The notes beneath the pieces were generated by a model. That model was not told where the DNA came from and made no database searches. It saw only the letters and a program-made list of their open reading frames with translations. From positions 1 through 15,939 of the forward strand of contig CAYWFP010000090.1 of NCBI GenBank assembly GCA_964457365.1: a stretch of DNA of 15,939 nucleotides. Direction: 5' to 3'. Both the position numbers and the translations under genes were made by a program. Each line of letters opens with the position of its first letter. Position 1 is the stretch's first letter. This DNA is from CAYWFP01 sp964457365. GTDB taxonomy: Bacteria > Planctomycetota > SZUA-567. Shown here one piece after another: positions 8,810 through 15,812 of the stretch.

Positions 8810-10442
8810 CCGTCGTCTCCTGCGCGGTCGTCTCCAGGCGGCTCGCGGCCAGCGCCGCGGCGAGGCTGTCGCGCGGGGCGGGCTCCTCCTGCGGCGGGCG
8901 CACCTTCGTCACCAGTTGCTTCAACAGGGCGCTGCGGGCCTGGTCGAGAATGCGGCTGCTTCCCTGCACCCCGCCGCGGTGGCGCTGCTGCAGTTTCTTC
9001 AGGCTGTACGCCCGACCGTCGACGCGGCGGCTTATCACCTTCGGCGGCGTCGCCGGCGCGGCCTGTCGTCCAAGGTCGGCGAGGATGACCCGCGCGTTCT
9101 CGGCTACCTCGCGCGCGCCCTCGCGCTTCACCGTCGCCTCCTTGTCCGCGACCGCGGGAGCCGACGCGGGGCCGCGTTGCAGCGCCAACCCGGTCGCCGC
9201 CGCCGCGCCGATCAGCAGCCCCAGCAGCGTCACCCCCGCCGCGGCGACCAGCCCGGCGTTCTCCCGCGCCAGCGCGCGCATGCGCGCGCCGATCGACGCC
9301 TCGGGCATCGTCACCTGCAGGCCGATCGTCCAGGGAGACGGCTTCTGCGGCGCCGCGGTCTCGTAACGGGCGATGGCTTCGCCGTCCTCGGTCAGCACCG
9401 CCGTCCAGCGTCCGTGCCGCGTCGGCTGCAGCCGCGCCTGCTCGTTACCGATCCGCGGAAAAGTCGCCATCACCTCGTCGTCGCCCCGAAGGAGAAAACC
9501 GCGCACGGAATACGGGTCGTCTTCGACGACCGCCGTCAGCGCGGCGGCCAGTTCATCCCGGTCCACCGGCGGCGGCGCCTCGGGATCGATCACCGCCATG
9601 TGGATCGACCAGTGCCGGCTCTGCGCTCCGGCCTGGAAGAGCATGCTCCGCGACGCCTCGCCGCGCAGGATCCGCGCGCCGCGCTCGGCCTTGCCCAGGC
9701 GCAGCAGGAGCCCGCCGCCGACCTCGTTGACGGCCAGCACCGCGTGCGGCGGCAGCAGCCCGGCCAGGTCGGTCGAACACGCCTTGACCAGTTGCGTCGG
9801 CCAGTCGCCGTCGCGATCGAATTCGTCGAAGTCCATCTCCAGCGCCGGCCGCTCGGTTTCGGCCATCATTTTTCGTCCGCGCGTCAGCAGCCGCCGCAAC
9901 TCCTGCCCGATCAGGTCCTCGCTCTTGTCCAGCTCCGGACCCTGAAGCGGGAAGGAAGAGAAGAAATCGTCCTTGCTCGCCTCGGTCACCGACTTGGCCG
10001 TTTGCTTCTGGCGGTCCAGTTCGCCCTGCAACTGGTTGCATAGCTCGGCGATGACCTCCCGCTGGCGGCGGCTGAAGCGTTCGAGCGAGACCTTCTCGCG
10101 CCGCAGACGCTCGGCCTCCTGGCGCGCGCGCCGCGCCTGGTACTCCACCAGCGCCGCCTGGAGAAACACCTGGACGTCCCCGGTCACGCCCGCGGCGAGC
10201 TGGGCCAGATGCCTGCCCTCGCGTGCGCGCGCCGCCTCCCGCGCGCGCACCAGCGCCGCGCTCGTCTGCCGGCATTGCCGCAGCAACGCCTGCAGCCTCT
10301 GCTCCGCCTGTCGCCTTTCCCGACGCTGCTGGTCGTACGCCAGCGTCCTCAACGCCAGCCAACCGCCCGATCCGGCCAGCACCGTGCACAGCAGCAGCAA
10401 GCCCACCGGCAGCCACCGCCGCCAATTCCGTTTCGCGGCCAC
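8802..10442 (-). CDS. Two-TM coiled-coil protein with Cache-like periplasmic domain
   Basis: A 546-residue membrane protein and first gene of the three-gene operon. The GTG start at 10442 lies just after GAGGGGGG. Order of parts: basic N-terminus, TM1 (~11-31), a long Arg/Gln/Glu-rich coiled coil (~36-155), an alpha/beta extracytoplasmic region (~200-395), TM2 (~397-421) and a cytoplasmic tail of ~125 residues. The end of the external region (SPWTIGLQVTMPEASI, then a helix into TM2) resembles the end of a Cache sensor domain, where a W-x-(I/L)-x-(V/L) strand precedes the second TM. Unlike chemoreceptors or sensor kinases it has no HAMP, kinase, GGDEF or methyl-accepting domain after TM2; the tail has a basic segment RRVDGRAYSLKKLQQRHR (472-489) and an Ala-rich end. 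It may sense an external signal or act as a scaffold for the ATPase encoded next. The Cache assignment is tentative. Confidence 0.85.
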   Translation of the reverse strand: MAAKRNWRRWLPVGLLLLCTVLAGSGGWLALRTLAYDQQRRERRQAEQRLQALLRQCRQTSAALVRAREAARAREGRHLAQLAAGVTGDVQVFLQAALVEYQARRARQEAERLRREKVSLERFSRRQREVIAELCNQLQGELDRQKQTAKSVTEASKDDFFSSFPLQGPELDKSEDLIGQELRRLLTRGRKMMAETERPALEMDFDEFDRDGDWPTQLVKACSTDLAGLLPPHAVLAVNEVGGGLLLRLGKAERGARILRGEASRSMLFQAGAQSRHWSIHMAVIDPEAPPPVDRDELAAALTAVVEDDPYSVRGFLLRGDDEVMATFPRIGNEQARLQPTRHGRWTAVLTEDGEAIARYETAAPQKPSPWTIGLQVTMPEASIGARMRALARENAGLVAAAGVTLLGLLIGAAAATGLALQRGPASAPAVADKEATVKREGAREVAENARVILADLGRQAAPATPPKVISRRVDGRAYSLKKLQQRHRGGVQGSSRILDQARSALLKQLVTKVRPPQEEPAPRDSLAAALAASRLETTAQETTDV

Positions 10443-10490
10443 GCCATCCCCCCCTCGTCTCGTGCGGCACACCCCCAACCGCAGAGATCA

Positions 10491-10519
10491 AGTATATTCG
10501 GGCAAAGTTGACGATGCAA
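10491..10519 (-). promoter_or_regulatory. Promoter for the three-gene operon
   Basis: On the minus strand TTGCAT (10514-10519) and TATACT (10491-10496) are separated by exactly 17 bases. The -10 box matches consensus at five of six positions; the -35 box keeps only its TTG. Transcription would start near 10484, about 42 bases before the GTG of the coiled-coil gene. Confidence 0.55.
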
Positions 10520-10556
10520 GACGCCACCGCATTTCCCCCCCCGGCCGGGTTTCGGG

Positions 10557-10584
10557 TTGCCACCGTGGCGCAGGCTTGTAGAAT
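10557..10584 (+). promoter_or_regulatory. Promoter for the M24-fold gene
   Basis: TTGCCA (10557-10562) and TAGAAT (10579-10584) are separated by 16 bases, each five of six matches to consensus. Transcription would start near 10591, about 70 bases before the ATG at 10663. It is divergent from the operon promoter about 40 bases away, so a shared regulator is possible. Confidence 0.5.
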
Positions 10585-10662
10585 CGACGATATCCCCCGG
10601 GGGAACGTATCCGCCGCCGCGACTTCGCGGCCGCCGCCATCGCAGAAGAAGGAGTCCATGCC

Positions 10663-11862
10663 ATGCCGACCATGCCCAAGCTGAACAAGCACCGCCGCCC
10701 GCCGAGGATCAACAAGCAGGAGCTGGCCGACAAGCTCGCGCATCTGAAAAGCGTTCTGCGCCGGCACAAGCGCGGCGGCATCCTGATCCGTCCCGAAGGC
10801 GCGATGCGCTGGCTGACCGGGCTCAGGCACCAGATCATCGACCTCGCGCCCGGCGACCCGTCCCCGGTACAGGGGCTGGTGCTGCTCAAGGGCGCGACCT
10901 TCGAGATCACCTTCGTCACCACCCGCATCGAGATGCCGCGCGTGCGCGAGCAGATCCCGCCGATCTTCAAAGGCGTCCGCGGCGTCAAGGTCAAATATGC
11001 CCAGGAGCTGCCGAAGGTCGGCAAGACCGTGCTGCTTCCCGGCCCGAAGCTCTACGATACCGTCCTCGGCGAGATCGTCCGCCCGCTTCTGGGCGGCAGG
11101 CGCGGCAACCAGTACAAGAAACTCGACTGGGTCTCGAACATGGCCAGCGCGCTGCTGGCGGCGACCGCGCACCAGATCAAGCCCGGGATGAACGGCGCGG
11201 AGGTGCGCGGGCTGCTGTTCAAGAACTTCGCCGACCACCTCGTCGAGAGCAACCTCTTCCTCGTCGCCCTGGCCGGGCAGGAGACGCAATTCCACCCGCT
11301 CTACGACGACCGCTACAAGGTCAAGCCGAAGAAGTGGCTCAAGCTCGTCGCCGGCGCGCGCTACAGCGACATGATCGTCTCCGAAACGGTGATGGTGAAT
11401 ATCGGCGGCAAGATCACCAGCAAGCTCGCCGACAGCTACGCCGCGCTGCAGGAGGGCGTGGTCGAGTATGCCGACCTCTACCGCAACGGCGCGGTGGAAC
11501 GCGACATCTACGACGAGATCGGCAAACGCTACGCGAAGATCGGCCGCAAGTACGGCTTGAAGAACTTCCGCAAGGCCGCGTATTTCCATCACATGGGCGG
11601 CCCCACCAGCCCCCTCGGCAACCGCGACTACATCCTCGAAGCCGGCAGCAGGAACACATGCTTTCCGGGCATGCAGTTCGCCATCAACCCGGTCGAGCCG
11701 TACTACTGCACCAAGGTCGAGACCCAGGGCATCGTGGCCGAGAAGGGCGCGCCGGAGGTGATCGACATGTCCAAGTACACCCCGGAGAAGCTGATGAGCT
11801 ACCGCGAGATCACCGCCTCCGGGAGCACGGTGGGCAAGATCAACAACCTGATCCTGCGCTAG
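10663..11862 (+). CDS. M24-fold (creatinase/aminopeptidase-like) protein, probably non-catalytic
   Basis: A 399-residue protein with the two-part layout of Xaa-Pro aminopeptidases: a creatinase-like N-terminal domain (~20-145) and a C-terminal pita-bread domain (~155-360). Landmarks of the C-terminal domain are visible: IKPGMNGAEVRGLL, VAGARYSDMIVSETVMVNIG, FHHMGGPTSP and GMQFAINPVEPYY. The five metal ligands are mostly lost. The first Asp position is Val229, the second falls on Ser240, the Glu of the usual IEP is Asn342, and only His310 and Glu353 look intact. It therefore probably does not work as a normal two-metal peptidase; it may bind peptides or use other chemistry. No signal peptide is seen. 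ATG 10663 has AGGAG eight bases upstream. It may head a unit with the next two genes. Confidence 0.82.
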   Translation: MPTMPKLNKHRRPPRINKQELADKLAHLKSVLRRHKRGGILIRPEGAMRWLTGLRHQIIDLAPGDPSPVQGLVLLKGATFEITFVTTRIEMPRVREQIPPIFKGVRGVKVKYAQELPKVGKTVLLPGPKLYDTVLGEIVRPLLGGRRGNQYKKLDWVSNMASALLAATAHQIKPGMNGAEVRGLLFKNFADHLVESNLFLVALAGQETQFHPLYDDRYKVKPKKWLKLVAGARYSDMIVSETVMVNIGGKITSKLADSYAALQEGVVEYADLYRNGAVERDIYDEIGKRYAKIGRKYGLKNFRKAAYFHHMGGPTSPLGNRDYILEAGSRNTCFPGMQFAINPVEPYYCTKVETQGIVAEKGAPEVIDMSKYTPEKLMSYREITASGSTVGKINNLILR

Positions 11863-11941
11863 CACCCCGTCACGGTTGTAATTGATGGTTCAGAGCCGTT
11901 CCGACACGACCGTTTCGAGGCGCGACGCCGAGGAAAACGCC

Positions 11942-12478
11942 ATGGATCAACCGGCCGATCCACCGATCCTCTACCTGCCCGACAGCCAGGTCGACGCAGA
12001 TCTGGACCGGCAGTTGCGCGAGCTGCTGACCTTGTGCTTCGGCGGGACAGGTTTCCGCGACAAGCGCTACCATAACGAACTGCCGGCGCACCGTTGGCTC
12101 GTGCGCGCGGAGGACGGCGCATTGCGCGCGCATATCGCCGCCCACGACAAGTGCTTCGGCAGCGCCGCTGGCGACCTGCGCTGCGGCGGCGTCGCCGAGG
12201 TATGCGTCCACCCCGGTTTTCGCGGCCGGGGCTGGGTGAGGCGATTGCTCGCGGCGGTCCACGCATGGGCCCGGCGGGAGGATATCCCCTTCTGCTTCCT
12301 CGTCGGCCAGACCGAGGTGTATTCCTCTTCGGGCTATCGCCCGGTCACGAACCCGTTGCGCTACGTCGATAAGAACGGCAGGACGGTCATCACCCCGGTC
12401 GAAAACGCCATGGTGCGCCTGATGGGCGGACTGCCTTGGCCCGAAGGCGAAATCGATCTCCGCGGCCCGCGGTTTTGA
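11942..12478 (+). CDS. GNAT-family N-acetyltransferase
   Basis: A 178-residue protein that should move an acetyl group from acetyl-CoA to an amine; the acceptor is unknown. The acetyl-CoA pyrophosphate loop is clear in VAEVCVHPGFRGRGWVRRLL (84-103), with the RGRG signature, and motif B fits EVYSSSGYRPV (125-135). The N-terminal part (LRELLTLCFGG, then HRWLVRAEDGALRAHIAAHD) matches the helix and first strands of the fold. ATG 11942 is chosen because GAGGA lies seven bases upstream; an in-frame ATG at 11882 has no ribosome site. It is 79 bases after the M24-fold gene and 20 bases before the deacetylase gene, so it is probably co-transcribed with the latter. It distantly recalls AAC(2')-type acetyltransferases, too weakly to suggest drug resistance. 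Confidence 0.85.
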   Translation: MDQPADPPILYLPDSQVDADLDRQLRELLTLCFGGTGFRDKRYHNELPAHRWLVRAEDGALRAHIAAHDKCFGSAAGDLRCGGVAEVCVHPGFRGRGWVRRLLAAVHAWARREDIPFCFLVGQTEVYSSSGYRPVTNPLRYVDKNGRTVITPVENAMVRLMGGLPWPEGEIDLRGPRF

Positions 12479-12498
12479 CAACGCGAAAGGATCGATCC

Positions 12499-13305
12499 AT
12501 GAGCAAGCACCTCTGCGTCATCGCCGACGACTTCGGCATGCACGAAGCGGTCAACGAGGGCATCATGCAGGCGTTGACCGAGGGCATCCTCACCGACACC
12601 AACCTGATGCCGCCGACGCCGGCGTTCCGCGAGGCGGTCGAACTGACCAGGACGCACGCGGTGCCGGTGGGCCTGCACGCGACCTTTACCTGCGAGTGGG
12701 ATCGTTACGCCTGGGGGCCGCTGACCGGGGCCGCTTCGCTCGCCGCCGAAGGCCGGTTCGCCAGCACGGTCGAGGACGCCTGGAAGGACGCCGACGAGGC
12801 GGAGGCGCTCGCGGAGATCCGCGCCCAGTACGACGCCATCCGCGCCGAAGGGATCCCCGTCACCCACGTCGGCCAGCACATGGGATTGGACAGTGGAGGC
12901 AAATTCCATCGCGTCATGAGCGCGCTGATCGAAGCCGAAGACGTGCCGTTCAAGAACATGTCCCCCGCCCGTGAGCCGATGCCGCTGAGCTACGCCTGGG
13001 AATCCGGCTTCATCCTCAGCGGGCCGCTGACGCTGGCGGAAACGAAGGCGCGGCTGATCGATAGGCTGGAGAATCTCGGCCCGGGCTATCACGTCTGGGT
13101 GGCGCACCCGGGAATCGACCATCCGTCGCTGGACGCGCTCTGCACCGAGGACTGCCCCGCGCGGCCGTGGGCGCGAACCTATCGGAGGATCGACCTGGCG
13201 CTGCTGCTGGATGCGCAGATCCGCGACATCCTCGAGCAGAACGAAATCCGCCTCACCCCGCTCGCGCAGTGCCCGCAAACCCGGAACCGCTCCGGCCGAC
13301 CGTAG
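12499..13305 (+). CDS. ChbG/YdjC-family carbohydrate deacetylase
   Basis: A 268-residue cytosolic protein of the YdjC/ChbG family, metal-dependent enzymes that remove N-acetyl groups from amino-sugar oligosaccharides such as chitobiose. Family marks are present: ADDFGMHEAVNEGI (9-22) with the metal-binding Asp, VGLHATF (57-63), THVGQHMGL (122-130, metal-binding His residues), and VAHPG (201-205). The C-terminal helix RRIDLALLLDAQIRDIL (229-245) followed by IRLTPL fits the family end. Length is normal. ATG 12499 follows AAAGG at eight bases; the frame is open further upstream but only by overlapping the GNAT gene. Its substrate here is unknown; no chitobiose transport genes lie nearby. Confidence 0.9.
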   Translation: MSKHLCVIADDFGMHEAVNEGIMQALTEGILTDTNLMPPTPAFREAVELTRTHAVPVGLHATFTCEWDRYAWGPLTGAASLAAEGRFASTVEDAWKDADEAEALAEIRAQYDAIRAEGIPVTHVGQHMGLDSGGKFHRVMSALIEAEDVPFKNMSPAREPMPLSYAWESGFILSGPLTLAETKARLIDRLENLGPGYHVWVAHPGIDHPSLDALCTEDCPARPWARTYRRIDLALLLDAQIRDILEQNEIRLTPLAQCPQTRNRSGRP

Positions 13306-13362
13306 CGCCACCGGCGCCGCCGCGAAGCGAGGGAAATCCCGAGCTTATGACCGGATGGAGGT

Positions 13363-14178
13363 TTACTTCGTCATTACCGCCATGATACCGTCGTATGCGA
13401 AACTGTCGTACTGCGGGTATTTCTCCTTCAGCCGCCGCCACGTGTCCTGCGACACGTCCCGCTTGTACAGCAGGGACGCTTCGCCCGTGCCGAAGGGAAT
13501 CTTCTTGAACAGATCGATATACTCCTCGGCGAATATCCGATTCAGCGTCTCCGAGAAATAGATCTGGTATACGAGCGCGGAAGCGGTCTCCATATCGGTG
13601 TGTCGACAGAGGTATTCGTGCATCTCGAACGGCCGCATCAGAAGATGCCCCCACGGCGGAATCGGATTCTCGCTGCGGCTGAATCGCCTCCCGGACTGAT
13701 CCGTTATCTGCCCCAGATGATGCCCGTCGTGCCCGGACCAGATCGGCGAGAACAGGGAGAAGAGCGTTCCGCCCGGCCTGAGCATCTCCCGCATGGCCAG
13801 GAGCGCGCGGGGCAGGTCGAGGATATGCTCGAAGCACGCGATGCTCAGGAGCAGGTCGAACGAATTCTTGAAGCTTTCCTGCGCGTCCTCGACGCGGATA
13901 TTCAGCCGCGTATACGACCCCTCTTCCGGATAGCGGGGCCGATCGAGACAATCCGGCCCGGCATCGCCCTCGCGCGCCTGGGGCGTCAGCGTCGGATCCA
14001 TCGCGACCCAACTGCGCGCGTGCAATCCGTCGAACACCAACGTCTCGGGCAGCGCCCCCCCGATCTCCAAAACGTCCTTGCCGGCGATACCGACGAGCTG
14101 ATCGCAGGTCGCGGCAGACTCGACCTGGTACGTCATCCCCAGCTTCCTCTGCCAAATCCCGACATCCGCCTCGTTCAT
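13363..14178 (-). CDS. Class I SAM-dependent methyltransferase
   Basis: A 271-residue soluble methyltransferase. SAM-binding motif I is DVLEIGGALPE (35-45), the acidic end of strand 2 is WVAMDP (57-62), and the post-I to motif III region reads FDLLLSIACFEHILDLPRA (107-125), then EMLRPGGTLFSLFSPIW (131-147). The sequence after that (SGHDGHHLGQ) is His-rich and resembles methyltransferases found in polysaccharide and surface-glycan loci, so a sugar or small-molecule acceptor is plausible but unproven. ATG 14178 is preferred because GGAG lies eight bases upstream; further in-frame starts upstream lack a good site. It lies 92 bases downstream of the CPHGN lipoprotein gene on the same strand and converges on the deacetylase gene with a 57-base gap. 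Confidence 0.85.
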   Translation of the reverse strand: MNEADVGIWQRKLGMTYQVESAATCDQLVGIAGKDVLEIGGALPETLVFDGLHARSWVAMDPTLTPQAREGDAGPDCLDRPRYPEEGSYTRLNIRVEDAQESFKNSFDLLLSIACFEHILDLPRALLAMREMLRPGGTLFSLFSPIWSGHDGHHLGQITDQSGRRFSRSENPIPPWGHLLMRPFEMHEYLCRHTDMETASALVYQIYFSETLNRIFAEEYIDLFKKIPFGTGEASLLYKRDVSQDTWRRLKEKYPQYDSFAYDGIMAVMTK

Positions 14179-14270
14179 GACTCGGACTCCACGCCTGCGC
14201 GCCATTCTCTGATCGGATTCTACCGCTCCGCCGCGTCCGCGCTTCGGCGGCGCTGTCGCCGCGACACCTC

Positions 14271-15221
14271 TCACCAGCCCGGCAGGCCGTGCAGTTCGTT
14301 CCGCCCGGGCGGGGACTGGCGGTCTTTCGGACCGGCCGGCTTCAGGAGTTGCACCGGGACGCGCGAGGGCATCATCGGCTCGGGCGCGGCGGGTATCACC
14401 GGCAGGTCGTCCGCCCGCGGCGCGGGAAAAGTCTCGGGCTGCTTCATCGGCGGCGTCCGGTCAGGCCGGGGCGGCTGGTCGTACTCGTGGTGCGGCCGCT
14501 CCTTCGTGGACGGCGCGAACTGCCATTCGCCTTCGTCGAAACCGTAGGGCGAGTCCGCGTCGGGCTCGTCCGCGCAGATCGGGCACGCGCCCTCGCGGTT
14601 GCCGTGCGGACAGGTGGCGCGGTCCTTCTTGTGCCCGCAGATGGGGCATTCGTGCGGCAGGTTGCCGTGCGGGCAGAGGTTCTCCCCGGCCGGCGTATCG
14701 AGCATGCCGGGGTTGGGCTTGTGCTTGATGCCGCGGAGATAGCCCATGTTGGTCTCTTCGTACGCGGAGTAGCCGCCCTCGTTATGCAAGCCCACCTCCA
14801 CCGACGGGCGCGTGCGCATCCGCGTCGGCGCGCCGTGGCCGAAGGTGACGACGTAATACTCCTTCTCCAGCTCCGGGATGCGCTCGCCCCACTTGTCGTA
14901 GACGATCTGGCTCAGTTCGACCTGGATCTCCTGCCCGTCGAGCGCGACCTTCGGCTCGCTCGCCAGCGTCAACTGCACCAGCCCCACCTTGCCGACGTAG
15001 TCGGGGTGGTTGTTGTAGCGGCCGTGCAGCTTGGCCTCGAGTTCGCGCGCGTAGATTTCGACGTTGCGCAACTGCCCCTGGTAGGGATCCTCCTCCTCCT
15101 CGGCGAAGGATTGGATACAGCCGGAAGCCGTCACGGCCGCAAGCAGCAGCACCGGCGTGCACCACCGCCGCCATCCGAGCGGCAGACAACGGATTATGCG
15201 CCTTCGCGGGCGTTTCTTCAC
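14271..15221 (-). CDS. Lipoprotein with tandem CPHGN/CPIC cysteine motifs
   Basis: A 316-residue predicted lipoprotein of unknown function. The GTG start at 15221 follows AAGGGAGGGGGC. The signal has a very basic n-region (KKRPRRRIIR...WRRW), a hydrophobic core (VLLLAAV) and a lipobox ending ASGC with Cys35; after cleavage an acidic EEEE stretch follows. Residues ~50-160 look like a mixed alpha/beta domain (QLRNVEIYARELEAKL, VQLTLASEPKVALDGQEI). Two copies of a 21-residue unit follow: C183-P-H-G-N-x4-C192-P-I-C195 and C204-P-H-G-N-x4-C213-P-I-C216. Each offers three Cys and one His, so two bound zinc or other metal ions are likely. The last ~90 residues are a Pro-rich tail. Longer in-frame starts upstream would bury the signal and are rejected. 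Confidence 0.85.
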   Translation of the reverse strand: MKKRPRRRIIRCLPLGWRRWCTPVLLLAAVTASGCIQSFAEEEEDPYQGQLRNVEIYARELEAKLHGRYNNHPDYVGKVGLVQLTLASEPKVALDGQEIQVELSQIVYDKWGERIPELEKEYYVVTFGHGAPTRMRTRPSVEVGLHNEGGYSAYEETNMGYLRGIKHKPNPGMLDTPAGENLCPHGNLPHECPICGHKKDRATCPHGNREGACPICADEPDADSPYGFDEGEWQFAPSTKERPHHEYDQPPRPDRTPPMKQPETFPAPRADDLPVIPAAPEPMMPSRVPVQLLKPAGPKDRQSPPGRNELHGLPGW

Positions 15222-15316
15222 GCCCCCTCCCTTCCGCAAAAACGAACCGTACCTGTTGTATCGGCGCGCGCGCGGCGCAGGCTTCACGGAAATGGCCGAT
15301 AATGCATGAAATGGTC

Positions 15317-15344
15317 TTGACATCGACACGCCAAGGGGTATGGT
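15317..15344 (+). promoter_or_regulatory. Promoter for tRNA-Lys
   Basis: A perfect TTGACA (15317-15322) and TATGGT (15339-15344) are separated by 16 bases, placing the start near 15351, about 10 bases before the mature tRNA 5' end. This is the usual arrangement for a strong tRNA promoter. Confidence 0.65.
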
Positions 15345-15360
15345 GGACAACTTCGCGCAA

Positions 15361-15436
15361 GCCCGCTTAGCTCAGTCGGTAGAGCAACGGATTCTTAATC
15401 CGTAGGTCGAAGGTTCGAGTCCTTCAGCGGGTACCA
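15361..15436 (+). tRNA. tRNA-Lys (anticodon CTT)
   Basis: The full cloverleaf folds without a mismatch apart from one G-U: acceptor GCCCGCT/AGCGGGT (G1-U72), D-stem GCTC/GAGC, anticodon stem ACGGA/TCCGT with loop TTCTTAA (anticodon CTT, reads AAG), T-stem GAAGG/CCTTC with loop TTCGAGT. Discriminator A73 is followed by an encoded CCA. It lies downstream of its own promoter and divergent from the lipoprotein gene. Because the sequence beyond it changes character, the 3' end is a possible integration site, although no second copy of its end is present in the window. Confidence 0.97.
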
Positions 15437-15444
15437 TGTATCAA

Positions 15445-15479
15445 GAGGGCTCCGCGCTCTCTAGCGTTTTGGAGCCCTC
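15445..15479. repeat. Perfect 9-bp inverted repeat just after tRNA-Lys
   Basis: GAGGGCTCC (15445-15453) pairs perfectly with GGAGCCCTC (15471-15479) around a 17-base loop. It begins nine bases after the encoded CCA. It lacks a T-run on the plus strand, so by itself it is not an intrinsic terminator; it may help define the end of the tRNA precursor. Confidence 0.6.
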
Positions 15480-15522
15480 GGCGTAAGTGCCGGGGGCTTC
15501 GTCTTTGGGGGCTGGTGAGATT

Positions 15523-15551
15523 CCCTTTATCCTTATGGGGTAAAGGGTTTT
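15523..15551 (+). terminator. Rho-independent terminator downstream of tRNA-Lys
   Basis: CCCTTTATCC (15523-15532) pairs with GGGTAAAGGG (15538-15547), ten pairs with one T-G wobble, around the five-base loop TTATG. TTTT follows at 15548-15551. It would end the tRNA-Lys transcript about 110 bases after the mature 3' end. Confidence 0.65.
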
Positions 15552-15737
15552 GCAAATGGAACGCAAGCCCGAACGCCCCGCCTCCTGGCCCCACTTACGG
15601 GATTCCACCGCAGGATGGCCGGCCTCCCGAATCGCCAAAATAGCCCCATTTCCTCTCTCCCTCTCGAAAACCAAAGGACGTCGGCCAAAAAGTCCTTTGA
15701 TTGGAAGGTGCTGGAATATAACGGTTTGTGGAATTCG

Positions 15738-15803
15738 GGGCGCAGGACTTCTACTTTCTGCGCCCGGTTGCGAGTGGTGGGCTGATGTAACCGGGTGCAG
15801 AAA
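15738..15803. repeat. Overlapping alternative stem-loops
   Basis: Segment GGGCGCAG (15738-15745) can pair with CTGCGCCC (15758-15765). The same central segment, extended to 15755-15769, can pair instead with 15789-15803 to give a 15-pair stem with one G-T mismatch and a 19-base loop. The two folds exclude each other, as in attenuators. The structure begins about 10 bases downstream of the stop of the partial minus-strand gene; neither strand shows a T-run. Confidence 0.5.
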
Positions 15804-15812
15804 AGCGGGGCT

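Larger units (their letters stand above)
15437..15812. other. Hairpin-rich non-coding stretch after tRNA-Lys
   Basis: No believable gene is visible here: short open frames exist on the minus strand but they lack ribosome sites and protein-like composition. The base composition is visibly less GC-rich than the genes to the left. The stretch holds several inverted repeats, annotated separately, including one proper intrinsic terminator and a pair of mutually exclusive stems. An additional eight-base pair CAAAGGAC (15672-15679) / GTCCTTTG (15692-15699) with a 12-base loop is present. Confidence 0.5.

Noticed and set aside
9553..11865. A 770-codon minus-strand open frame spanning the divergent promoters.
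   Set aside because: It crosses two good promoters and overlaps two real genes in wrong frames; His/Leu/Val/Asp-rich shadow composition.
11942..12478. GNAT protein considered as an aminoglycoside 2'-acetyltransferase.
   Set aside because: Only the general acetyl-CoA loop is shared; substrate-specific residues cannot be recognised and no resistance context is present.
13306..13362. GGGAAATCCC palindrome between the convergent deacetylase and methyltransferase genes considered as a terminator.
   Set aside because: The arms are only three base pairs around AAAT, with no T-run on either strand.
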